In this document: piece after piece, positions 6,488 to 15,310 of the stretch
Numbering within the stretch: the stretch's first letter is position 1
How the letters are laid out: every line of letters begins with the position of its first letter
DNA from: Bacteroidota bacterium
GTDB lineage: Bacteria; Bacteroidota; Bacteroidia; JACCXN01
Length of the DNA: 53,969 nt
Assembly: GCA_013696965.1 (NCBI GenBank)
Contig: JACCXN010000014.1
Span: 1 to 53,969, forward strand
Direction: 5' to 3'
The notes under the pieces: generated by a model
Databases searched by the model: none
Told to the model about the DNA's origin: nothing
Seen by the model: only the letters and a program-made list of their open reading frames with translations
Program-made: the position numbers and the translations under genes

Positions 6488-7846
6488 TTATTCTACAACC
6501 ACTTTTATACTTTGATTGTTTTCAGTTAGAATGATATAAAAGCCAGAAGCCATTGTAGAGGTATCTATTTTAGTTATATTTTTTGCCTTCATTATCTCCT
6601 CACCCTTGCTATTAATTACCCGAACATTTGTTTGATTACTAAACATAATGGATTGTCCTTGTGAAACAGGGTTTGGATAAACTAAAATCTGATTTTCTTT
6701 TGAGCTCAAGTTATTCACCCCAACTGGAGTTGTTGTAGTTTCACTTCCTGAAAGTGCCATTGTTAAATATTTTTCAGGAGTACAACTGTATTCATAAATT
6801 GCAAAGTGATAGGTAGTGGTAGCATTTAGTCCAGTAACACTAACCGTATTTCCATTGCCATTATAAACAACAAAGCTATTGCCTAATTCTGTGCCAGGGG
6901 TGCCATATACTGAGCTGGCGCTGTAATTGTTTGCGTTCTCCGGAATATCATCAATGCTTGTGTTTTCTTGGGCAAGAACGATTCTGTCACCACCATTTCC
7001 ATTGGCCCAGTTTAAAGTAAGAGAGGACTCAGTGAATGCAGAAAACGTAAGATCGTTTGAAGCCAAATCAGGATTAAGACATGGAGGAGTTGAGGAATAC
7101 CACTGAATAGAAGTTGTTTCCCCTAATGTTTTATCATAAACCAGTGTGAGTAAAGGAACTCCAATATTAGAATCATTTGTCCACCAGTTATAAGTGTGAG
7201 AAGAATCCGAAGTATTGTTTAATAAGATCCAGGATCCAAAAATTTTGCCCCATGTTGAATCAACGTTTAATGCTGCTTCATAATAACGGATAGAAGGAAA
7301 AGTGCCTTCAGGTGTTATAATATCTCCCCATCCATCTGCTGTAACGGTATAAATTTTTGTGTTTTTAATTCTCACTGAATCAAATGTTGATCCCCTCTGG
7401 AATGGTTATAGAGTAATTTCTTAAATGAGAAAAAGCTGAATTGTAAGTTGAGGAAATTCAAGAACTTTTTCATTTGGATTAAAGGGAACATCAAATCCTG
7501 AAAAATGAGCTCCCACTATGGTTAATTCACTTGAATTATTTTTTAAATAAATATAATTTAAATTCTCATCCTCTGCCGCAACAGTAGCAGTGGCAAAAGC
7601 CCCGGTATTTGGTGTGGCTGCAGGGTCAACCAAGTTGTAGCTAGCAAAAGTATGCGCATTTACACCTGAAAAATTCCATGTTTGATTAGCTCCTGCAGAT
7701 CCAGGCAATAAGATTGGACTTTCGTCATTTACTTGAAAATAGGCAGTTCCAATTTGAGCAACATCTGCACTGTTAATGGTTATTTGTGCCTGAACCTGGA
7801 ATAATGAAAAAAGGCCAAATGCACTTGAAAGTAATTTTGCTTTCAT
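6488..7846 (-). pseudogene. T9SS-sorted secreted protein, two compensating frameshifts
   Basis: Read as two open parts in the same frame: 7846-7421 (signal peptide ending VQAQ, then a beta-rich domain) and 7375-6488 (beta-rich region, a fibronectin-III-like domain about 110-215 of that part, and a C-terminal T9SS type A sorting domain with VYPNPV...ENNQSIKVVVE). Between them two in-frame stops occur. The alternative frame across 7386-7447 reads YNSAFSHLRNYSITIPEGIN, which links the two parts smoothly and continues as FDSVRIKN. Restoring it needs one added base near 7443-7450 and one removed near 7384-7386, so the shifts cancel. The restored protein has about 450 residues and would be exported across the outer membrane by type IX secretion. 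Role of the passenger unknown. Confidence 0.75.
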
Positions 7847-7951
7847 TTAGTTTATATTTAAAGTTTAAGGCTAAAATATTATTTTTTAATTGAAAAGCAA
7901 TAAAAAATGTTCTAAAATTTTGAATCAAATTGATTTTGATTAATATGAAAT

Positions 7952-9787
7952 TCAAATAGCTTCAGGAATAACAATAGATACACCTGGGCCATCAAGCTGA
8001 TATATTTTTAATCCATTGAGCCTGAATTTAATATTTTGCTGCCCTGAATTCCATAAGTAACATACTATTTTGTTTATTTTACCGGGAATTGGGCCGCTTA
8101 TTAATTGATAATTTAGTGTAGAATTATGCCAATTGTATTTCAGCCAGTTCAAGGGAATTCTTTTGTAATAGGAGCCCTGATCACCCTCTATTGAAAAAAC
8201 CAACCATCCCTTAAATGGTTTTTCAATATAATCAATTTTTAAATCAAATGAAGCAAGCAGTGGATTTTGATTTTCAAAACTTGTATCACTTAAAGCAAAG
8301 AATTCAAAAAATTCAGCATATCCCTGCATCCATTCCAAGGTATCAACAGAACCAATCAAGTTTCTTTGAATAGTTTCTTTTCTTTTCAATAAGGTAAAGC
8401 CCCAATCCAAATCCTCATCCAATTCTGTGTAGTAATCTTTATAATAAGCCTGATTTTTTTTATTTGAAATGGAGTAATCACAATTTAATTGCATAGTCTC
8501 TGCGGGGTCGGCAAGATTTAAAAATCCATTGTTACGGTAATTGTTAAAAGCAAAAAACAATTCTGTCATTCTATGCCCTCCAATAGTGATTTTTTCTGAA
8601 TGTAGTTTTTGTTCCTCTACCAGGCGGGTATAGAATCTATCTGGAATTGTTTCATAATTTACAAGGGAATGTTTGGTAATATTAAAACTGAATAAAAAAT
8701 GAGATAGAAATAATACGATTACTGGAAATCCTGCAATTTTAAGGAAAACTGGTTTTAACTGATCCAATGTAAAAGCCAGTATTAAGATAAAAAACAGGTA
8801 AAAAAACAAGCCGGTTCTGTCTTCAGGGTAATTGATTCCTAATATTATTTTCATCAAAAAAAATGCAATTATTAACAATGTAATTATCGAAGAAAATAAT
8901 AATGAAGGAGTTGCAAAGAGCTCAATTGGATTTTTGATTTTTTTAACATTTAAAATCAAGGAAGTTATTATCAGAGCTATTGAAACAAACAAAATAAGCA
9001 TTGTTAAATAAACCTGATCAGTGCCAGTGAGCAAGTTTATTAAAGAAACAAAAGTCACTTGTAAATAGCTTTCTCCCTCTCCATAATACAGTGCATTATT
9101 ATTTTGAAGATGAATGGAAAACAGAAACCAAAAAAGGATTAATACGAATTGAAAAATATTTACAGCGATGTTTTCAATTTTAAAAAGTTTCTTTTTTAAA
9201 AACTGAAAAAGAAGTACAAACAGAGTAAGTAAAACAATAGCGATAATAAGAATTAAGTTAGCACTAAGGGCCAACTGAATAAACAAGTAACCAAAGGCGA
9301 TGTTTTTAATTCCTTCCTTTTTAAAATAATCCATTAAATAGGAAATCCCTAAAACAAGCAGGGACATAGAAAGCCCATAACCTCTTGTTACTGAATAAAA
9401 ACTTAACCAATGAAAAGAAATTAACAAGCCCCCAACAAGTATGTATTTTGAAAGTGTATTGTGAAGATGTATAGAAATACGCCAAACAGCTATTGCCAAT
9501 ACAACTATTGCCAGCAAATTAGGAACCCTTAAGGAAAAAGGAGAATCGCCAAAAAATGTAAAGCAAATCCAGCTCAAGAAGCTGTTTAATACATGATTAT
9601 TTGCATCAACATGAGAAAGATAGGGCAAAAATTCTCCTGTTTGTATGTAATAATAAAAGCTGGCTGCTTCATCATGGGTAATAGGGAGAAGGAAGCTTCG
9701 CACTCCTGTAATTGTTAAAACAGCAATTGAAACGATTAAAAAAGCGATTAAAAAAAGTTTATCCTGGGTGTTTTTAATTGAAAGCAT
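7952..9787 (-). CDS. GT-C family membrane glycosyltransferase
   Basis: About 611 residues from ATG 9787 (a TTG at 9808 is also in frame). Roughly a dozen membrane helices fill residues 10-380. The first outer loop carries ITHDEAASFYYY, whose Asp-Glu pair matches the catalytic acidic motif of GT-C enzymes of the PMT/ArnT type, which transfer sugars from polyprenyl-phosphate donors on the periplasmic side. The C-terminal 200 residues are soluble and beta-rich, a periplasmic domain. Acceptor unknown; lipid A, glycan or protein are all possible. Stands alone and divergent from recQ. Confidence 0.8.
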   Translation of the reverse strand: MLSIKNTQDKLFLIAFLIVSIAVLTITGVRSFLLPITHDEAASFYYYIQTGEFLPYLSHVDANNHVLNSFLSWICFTFFGDSPFSLRVPNLLAIVVLAIAVWRISIHLHNTLSKYILVGGLLISFHWLSFYSVTRGYGLSMSLLVLGISYLMDYFKKEGIKNIAFGYLFIQLALSANLILIIAIVLLTLFVLLFQFLKKKLFKIENIAVNIFQFVLILFWFLFSIHLQNNNALYYGEGESYLQVTFVSLINLLTGTDQVYLTMLILFVSIALIITSLILNVKKIKNPIELFATPSLLFSSIITLLIIAFFLMKIILGINYPEDRTGLFFYLFFILILAFTLDQLKPVFLKIAGFPVIVLFLSHFLFSFNITKHSLVNYETIPDRFYTRLVEEQKLHSEKITIGGHRMTELFFAFNNYRNNGFLNLADPAETMQLNCDYSISNKKNQAYYKDYYTELDEDLDWGFTLLKRKETIQRNLIGSVDTLEWMQGYAEFFEFFALSDTSFENQNPLLASFDLKIDYIEKPFKGWLVFSIEGDQGSYYKRIPLNWLKYNWHNSTLNYQLISGPIPGKINKIVCYLWNSGQQNIKFRLNGLKIYQLDGPGVSIVIPEAI

Positions 9788-10056
9788 ACTTAAATTTATT
9801 TTAAGCAAATATGTGAAATTTTATTGGTAAATCAATGGTATTGGAGATTATCTGGAGTATTCCAAAGATCAATTATTTTACCATTTTAATACTTCGGATA
9901 ATTCGTATTATTACCTAAAATAAAAATCTGGGCTTAGAACAATAAAAAAACAAATTTTGAATTCAACCAATTAAGAGTGAAGCTGATTTAAATTCCAGCT
10001 TTTATTTTTAAAAAAATAACTGTAATTTAAATTTTTTAAACATAAAATTTTCCACC

Positions 10057-11859
10057 ATGACTCCTTTAGAATTACTTAAAAAATATTTTGGTTATGATAG
10101 TTTCCGCCCTTTGCAAAAGGAGATTGTGGAAATGGTAATGGCTAAAAAGGATGTGGTTACTCTTATGCCAACAGGAAGTGGAAAATCGGTATGTTTTCAG
10201 ATTCCAGCTATGGCAATGGAGGGAACCTGTTTGGTAGTTTCTCCTCTTATTGCATTGATGAAGGATCAGGTTGAAGGCCTGAAAGCAAACGGGGTAAAGG
10301 CTGCTTTTTTAAATAGCAGTTTGTCTGAAAATCAGGAAGAAGAAGTGATACAGAAGTGCTTAAAAGGAGAAATCAAGCTGCTTTACCTTTCACCCGAAAA
10401 AACAGTATCAGCTTTGAATTCTTTTCTTAGTCAGTTAAATTTATCCTTGATTGCTATTGATGAAGCTCATTGCGTTTCACAATGGGGGCATGATTTCCGA
10501 CCAGAATATACAAGGTTAAAAAGCCTAAGGGAGAAGTTTCCTGAAGTTCCCATTATTGCTCTTACTGCTACTGCTGATAAAGTTACACGAAAGGATATTA
10601 TTACCCAACTCGCCTTGAATAATCCTGATGTTTTCATCTCCTCTTTCGATCGGCCGAATTTGAGCCTTGAGGTAAGGGCAGGAGTAGCTGATAAGGATAA
10701 GGTAAAACAGATAATTGACTTTATAAATAAAAAACCTGGGGAATCGGGGATAATCTATTGTCTTTCCCGAAATGGAACGGAGAAACTTTCTGCTCAGTTA
10801 AATAGCTCTGGTATTTCCTGTGCGCATTACCATGCAGGTATGAGTAGTACCGAAAGATCACGGGTTCAGGAAAATTTTATTAACGATGAAACTCCTGTAA
10901 TTTGTGCCACCATTGCCTTTGGTATGGGCATAGATAAGTCTAATGTTAGGTGGGTTATCCATTTTAACCTTCCCAAAAACATTGAAGGGTATTATCAGGA
11001 AATCGGAAGGGCCGGCCGCGATGGGCTAAAAAGCGAGACTGTTCTATATTACAGCCTAAAGGATATTATTATGCTGAATAAATTTGCCATGGAAAGCGGG
11101 CAGTCAAAATTAAACATGGAAAAGCTTAAACGCATGCAGCAATTCTCAGAAGCGGGAATTTGCCGCAGAAAAATACTGCTTAATTATTTTGGTGAAACTG
11201 TTTCAAAGGATTGTGGAAATTGCGATGTTTGCCACAACCCTCCCCAATATATTGATGGAACCATACTAGCGCAAAAAGCGCTTTCAGCTATTACTAGAAT
11301 GGGAGGAAGTACTGGAACAACAATGTTGATTAATGTTTTAAGAGGTTCGCATAATTATGAGGTAATTGAAAAAGGCTATGATAAAATAAAAACTTATGGA
11401 GCAGGAAAAGATCTTGGTTATGATGCCTGGTATCAATATGTTTTGCAACTTCTTCAGCTTGGAATTATCGAAATGGCATACAACGAAAATTTTTCCTTGA
11501 AAATTACCCCTTTTGGCAAAATGGTTTTAGAGGGAAAAACAAAAATCAATATGGTGAATTTTAAACCAAAAGAAAAGGTAATAAAAAAAGCAAAAATAGC
11601 TAAAGCTCAATTATCAAAAGAAAACCCAAACAAGGAGAATAATTTATTTGAAGAGTTTAGACAATTACGTAAGCAAATTGCGGTAAGCGCAAATCTTCCT
11701 CCTTATATTATTTTTCATGATAAAACATTGCATGAAATGGTTTCCCAATTGCCTTGTACAAAAGAGGAAATGATAGCTATACCTGGAATCTCAGAAATTA
11801 AATTTGAAAAATATGGTAAAGAGTTTCTTAACTACATTAATAAAAAAAAACAAGTCTAA
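10057..11859 (+). CDS. recQ: ATP-dependent DNA helicase RecQ
   Basis: 600 residues, close to the usual RecQ length. Walker A TGSGKS (39-44), DEAH box (135-138) followed by the RecQ aromatic loop CVSQWGHDFRPEY, and helicase motif VI in EIGRAGRDG (about 315). The zinc-binding RQC part is present (CRRKILLNYF...CGNCDVC, about 368-390), then the winged-helix region, and an HRDC domain at the end (about 525-595). A 3'-5' helicase acting in recombination repair and fork restart. Single-gene unit; ATG at 10057 follows an A/T-rich leader with no Shine-Dalgarno sequence. Confidence 0.97.
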   Translation: MTPLELLKKYFGYDSFRPLQKEIVEMVMAKKDVVTLMPTGSGKSVCFQIPAMAMEGTCLVVSPLIALMKDQVEGLKANGVKAAFLNSSLSENQEEEVIQKCLKGEIKLLYLSPEKTVSALNSFLSQLNLSLIAIDEAHCVSQWGHDFRPEYTRLKSLREKFPEVPIIALTATADKVTRKDIITQLALNNPDVFISSFDRPNLSLEVRAGVADKDKVKQIIDFINKKPGESGIIYCLSRNGTEKLSAQLNSSGISCAHYHAGMSSTERSRVQENFINDETPVICATIAFGMGIDKSNVRWVIHFNLPKNIEGYYQEIGRAGRDGLKSETVLYYSLKDIIMLNKFAMESGQSKLNMEKLKRMQQFSEAGICRRKILLNYFGETVSKDCGNCDVCHNPPQYIDGTILAQKALSAITRMGGSTGTTMLINVLRGSHNYEVIEKGYDKIKTYGAGKDLGYDAWYQYVLQLLQLGIIEMAYNENFSLKITPFGKMVLEGKTKINMVNFKPKEKVIKKAKIAKAQLSKENPNKENNLFEEFRQLRKQIAVSANLPPYIIFHDKTLHEMVSQLPCTKEEMIAIPGISEIKFEKYGKEFLNYINKKKQV

Positions 11860-12119
11860 GCATTTGCCAGGTTTCCATAAATGATACCTTTAGGTTATAA
11901 AACCGCATTTTTATTTGATTTGTAAAAAACATTCTTTTTAAATAAATAATTTTTTGCGGTTATAATAGTATTGTTTGATCGATGTTTAAGGGTTTGTTAC
12001 TCCCTTAAAATAGTTTTCCTGAAATTTTTTATCCTCAGATTAATTCAAAAAATCAATACAGAACAACCTAAATTTAGAATAATGAACTATATTTATGCTG
12101 TTAAAAATTTCCAAAAAGA

Positions 12120-14615
12120 ATGAATTTTAAAAATTTACTGATTGTAATTGTTTTGTTTTTTTGCTCTTTTAGCATTAATGCACAAGATTTTAAATCCTTA
12201 TTTAAAAAAGCGAATAAGGAATATAAGAATGCCAATTATAAAAATGCCGATTTGCTTCTTACAGACGCTCTTGCAATCAATCCGGATAATTACAACGCTC
12301 TTTTGTTACATGGAAAAACATTATACAGTCTGGAGAAATTTTCTCAGGCTGCTTCAAAATATGCTGCTGCTATTAAAATAGAGCCTAAAGATCGTGAAAT
12401 CCAAATTGTTCTTATAGAATGTTATATCTTATCAGAAGATTTTGAAAAAGCGGAAAAGACAGCGTTCATTTATCTTGAAAACAGCAACAATAATTTACAG
12501 GCTACAAAAAACAGGAATTTACAGGTTTTAAAATATAGAACTCTTGCCCTGATTCATTTGAAAGATTTTCCTTCGGCCCTGGAGGATTGCAAAAAGGCAT
12601 TACAAATTGATAAAAGTGATTATTATGTTATGTTTTTAAAAGCAGTTGCAACGGACAGTATAAAGGATTATGAGGGTGCAAGGTTAATTTATGAAAAAGC
12701 AATTGTTCTTTTGGATGAATCAAAAGGAACACCAAAGCCTATACACCAGCCTTATTTTTTCAATTTAGGTGTTGTTTACTGTCATCTGGGTCTTTATGAC
12801 TTATCTCTTGCTAGCTTTAAAAGAGCTATTAAGGTTGATCCTGAAGATAAATCGTACCCAAAAGATTATATTTTGTATGCTTCAAGATCAAAAACCTTTT
12901 TGAGCAAAAAAGAGTATTCTGATGCAATAAGCGATCTGAATAAGTCCATTGCTGCGAATAATCAATACAGTGAAGCATTTGAAATGAGGGCAAAAGTATA
13001 TCATCAGACTAGCCAGTTCTTGAGTGCCATTAGCGATTATACCAAAGCTCTTTTTTTTACTGAAAAGTTTGAATATTACAAAGGCCGAGGCGAATGTTAT
13101 TATGAACTGGGTCAATATGAAAATGCATTAAAAGATTATAAATCTGCAGCCCTTATTCATCCTGGTGATGCTGAACTTAAGCTTGCTATTGAAACTGTTT
13201 CAAAACAACAATATGAATCCACACGAGAATCTATTCCTCCTTTTATTAAATTAACCTGGCCTTTGGTAGATTCACAAGGTTTTATTAATCTTTCTTTGGA
13301 GCAGCAGGAAACCATTTTATTGGGTGAGATAAAGGACCAGAGTTTAATAAAAACAATTAAAGTAAACGGTGAGCATGCAGTATATACTAAAAGTCAGCTA
13401 AATCCTGAGTTTTCTTTTACACTTAAAAACAAGTCCACCAGTGTACTTGAAATAGTTGTAAGAGATGTTTATGACAATGAAAACAAAGTGAATTATAAAG
13501 TAGGCAAAGTACTTTCTGATGCAAAACTGAGATTTGATTTTTCAGGAAAAATAATCGGTGAAGGTGAAAAGCTTGAACCGCTTGCTAATCTTACTATTTT
13601 CCTTTTAAATAAGAAAGGAGAAAAAGTTGCAGAAACAAAAACTGACCTTTTTGGTAATTTCGTTTTTTTGGCACTTCCTTATGATAAATCTGAATTTGTT
13701 CTAATGCCTGATACACTTGACACGCATCTTCATAAATTTGAAAGAATTATTATTGCAGATAAAAACGATATTCCTGTACTTATTGCTGAAAACATGAAGG
13801 ACTTAAAGGCATTTAAATTTGATGTTATGCCCTATAATCCCACCATGCTTTCTCTTATGAGTGTAGATGATGTTCCTTTAAATATCAACATTAAAGGAAA
13901 ATTAGTAAATGGCGATGATTATAAAACACCTCTTGCTGATTATACCATTCATCTTATTAATGAAAAAGGAGAAATTGTAGACACGAAAAAAACGGATGCT
14001 TTTGGAGCTTTTCTTTTCTCACGAATTTCCAAATCAAGTAATTATTCTGTGAAACTAGATATTGTGGATGCTGGAAAACTGGACTTTTCAAAAGTTGTAT
14101 TAACAGATGAGAAAGGAACAGTTATTCAGGAAATTGGAAAGAATCACTTCGGAGAATTTTCTTATAAAATCCTTCCTGCCGATCAATTTTACCTCTCATC
14201 CATAACAGAGGAAGACCCATGGATGCGCGTGCGTAATTTGGGTAAAAAGAAAAAGGAACTTGCCATTACTGAAAATATTTATTACGAATCAGGAAAGTGG
14301 AGTATTCTTCCAGAGGCCCAAATAGTTCTTGAAAAAGTCATTAGTGTATTGAAAGAAAATCCTAAAGTAACTATCACAGTTGAATCTCACACTGATTCAC
14401 AAGCCAGCGATGATTTTAATTTAGAACTTTCGAACAAAAGAGCAAATGCTGTAGCTGAACATTTAATAAAGGCAGGAGTTGATAAAATGAGGATTACAGG
14501 TAAAGGATATGGAGAAACCCAACTTACAAACCGCTGTGCTAACGAAGTAGATTGCTCATCAATCGAACATGGGCAGAACAGAAGAACTGTTTTTCAGCTT
14601 ATATACAAAGAATAG
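12120..14615 (+). CDS. TPR / CRD / OmpA-domain envelope protein
   Basis: 831 residues. Signal peptide 1-21 (ends SINAQD). Tetratricopeptide repeats fill about 22-350. Two carboxypeptidase-regulatory-like domains follow (about 470-545 and 595-660; both with D/T-x-FGxFxF motifs). The C-terminal OmpA domain (about 715-830) has SHTDSQASDDFN and LSNKRANAVAEHL, which bind diaminopimelate of peptidoglycan. The order TPR - CRD - OmpA resembles PorE, the periplasmic peptidoglycan anchor of type IX secretion, but I see no beta-propeller between TPR and CRD. Probably an outer-membrane or periplasmic scaffold tethered to the wall. Confidence 0.88.
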   Translation: MNFKNLLIVIVLFFCSFSINAQDFKSLFKKANKEYKNANYKNADLLLTDALAINPDNYNALLLHGKTLYSLEKFSQAASKYAAAIKIEPKDREIQIVLIECYILSEDFEKAEKTAFIYLENSNNNLQATKNRNLQVLKYRTLALIHLKDFPSALEDCKKALQIDKSDYYVMFLKAVATDSIKDYEGARLIYEKAIVLLDESKGTPKPIHQPYFFNLGVVYCHLGLYDLSLASFKRAIKVDPEDKSYPKDYILYASRSKTFLSKKEYSDAISDLNKSIAANNQYSEAFEMRAKVYHQTSQFLSAISDYTKALFFTEKFEYYKGRGECYYELGQYENALKDYKSAALIHPGDAELKLAIETVSKQQYESTRESIPPFIKLTWPLVDSQGFINLSLEQQETILLGEIKDQSLIKTIKVNGEHAVYTKSQLNPEFSFTLKNKSTSVLEIVVRDVYDNENKVNYKVGKVLSDAKLRFDFSGKIIGEGEKLEPLANLTIFLLNKKGEKVAETKTDLFGNFVFLALPYDKSEFVLMPDTLDTHLHKFERIIIADKNDIPVLIAENMKDLKAFKFDVMPYNPTMLSLMSVDDVPLNINIKGKLVNGDDYKTPLADYTIHLINEKGEIVDTKKTDAFGAFLFSRISKSSNYSVKLDIVDAGKLDFSKVVLTDEKGTVIQEIGKNHFGEFSYKILPADQFYLSSITEEDPWMRVRNLGKKKKELAITENIYYESGKWSILPEAQIVLEKVISVLKENPKVTITVESHTDSQASDDFNLELSNKRANAVAEHLIKAGVDKMRITGKGYGETQLTNRCANEVDCSSIEHGQNRRTVFQLIYKE

Positions 14616-14669
14616 ACTTACATAACTTCCTTCTTGTTTATAGTTCAAACCCCGCATTTTATTTGAATT

Positions 14670-14698
14670 TAAACCCTGGTATTGATTTAAGGGTTTTT
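14670..14698 (+). terminator. Terminator after the TPR/OmpA gene
   Basis: AAACCCT pairs with AGGGTTT across a 13-base AT loop and is followed by TTT. Short stem, moderate strength; placed 55 bases after the stop at 14615. Confidence 0.5.
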
Positions 14699-14822
14699 GA
14701 TTTCAATTCATTTGTAGGCTAAAAAGTGGTTTTTTATAAATGCTCATTTTCAGAATTGAAAAAACCCTGTTCCATCTTTTTTAGTAAGCAACAAAAAAAT
14801 CGGAACTAAAACTTCAAAATCA

Positions 14823-14830
14823 TATATTTG
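14823..14830 (+). promoter_or_regulatory. Bacteroidota -7 box before RidA gene
   Basis: TATATTTG fits the TAnnTTTG -7 element of Bacteroidota promoters. Transcription would start about 14836, which rules out the in-frame TTG at 14838 as a start and favours ATG 14859. No clear -33 TTG box is seen. Confidence 0.55.
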
Positions 14831-14858
14831 CACTCCTTTGAACAAAACTGAAAACAGC

Positions 14859-15278
14859 ATGTCAACAGAAGAAAGAATAAATTCATCAAAAGCTCCAGAA
14901 CCAGTAGGTTTATATCCTCATGCCCGCAGGGTAGGAAATTTGCTTTTTCTATCAGGGGTAGGCCCAAGGGAAAGAGGCGCAAAAAAAATTCCAGGTGTTG
15001 ATTTGAATGAAATGGGAGAAATTGTTTCTTATGATATTGAGGCACAATGCCATTCTGTCTTTAAAAATATCAGGTATATCCTGGAAGATGCAGGATCAAG
15101 TTGGGATAAAATTGTGGATGTAACGGTTTTTTTAACCAATATGAAAGATGATTTTAAAACCTACAACCGCATTTATGCAGAATATTTCAAGGACAATCAA
15201 CCCTGTAGAACAACATTGGAAATTAATTGCCTTCCTACTCCCATTGCAATTGAGCTTAAGGTAATTGCTACAATTTAA
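14859..15278 (+). CDS. RidA-family deaminase
   Basis: 139 residues from ATG 14859. RidA/YjgF/UK114 fold: the conserved SGVGP near residue 31, DIEAQCHSVFKNI helix, and the signature PCRTTLEINCLP with the active-site arginine. The opening YPHARRVGNLLFLSGVGPR matches the subgroup that includes 2-aminomuconate deaminase rather than the generic RidA, but no other kynurenine or aminophenol pathway genes are near. Likely hydrolyses reactive enamine/imine intermediates. It precedes ileS by 32 bases and may be co-transcribed with it. Confidence 0.85.
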   Translation: MSTEERINSSKAPEPVGLYPHARRVGNLLFLSGVGPRERGAKKIPGVDLNEMGEIVSYDIEAQCHSVFKNIRYILEDAGSSWDKIVDVTVFLTNMKDDFKTYNRIYAEYFKDNQPCRTTLEINCLPTPIAIELKVIATI

Positions 15279-15310
15279 TATTATTTGGCAATACAAATCG
15301 TTAAAATTTT

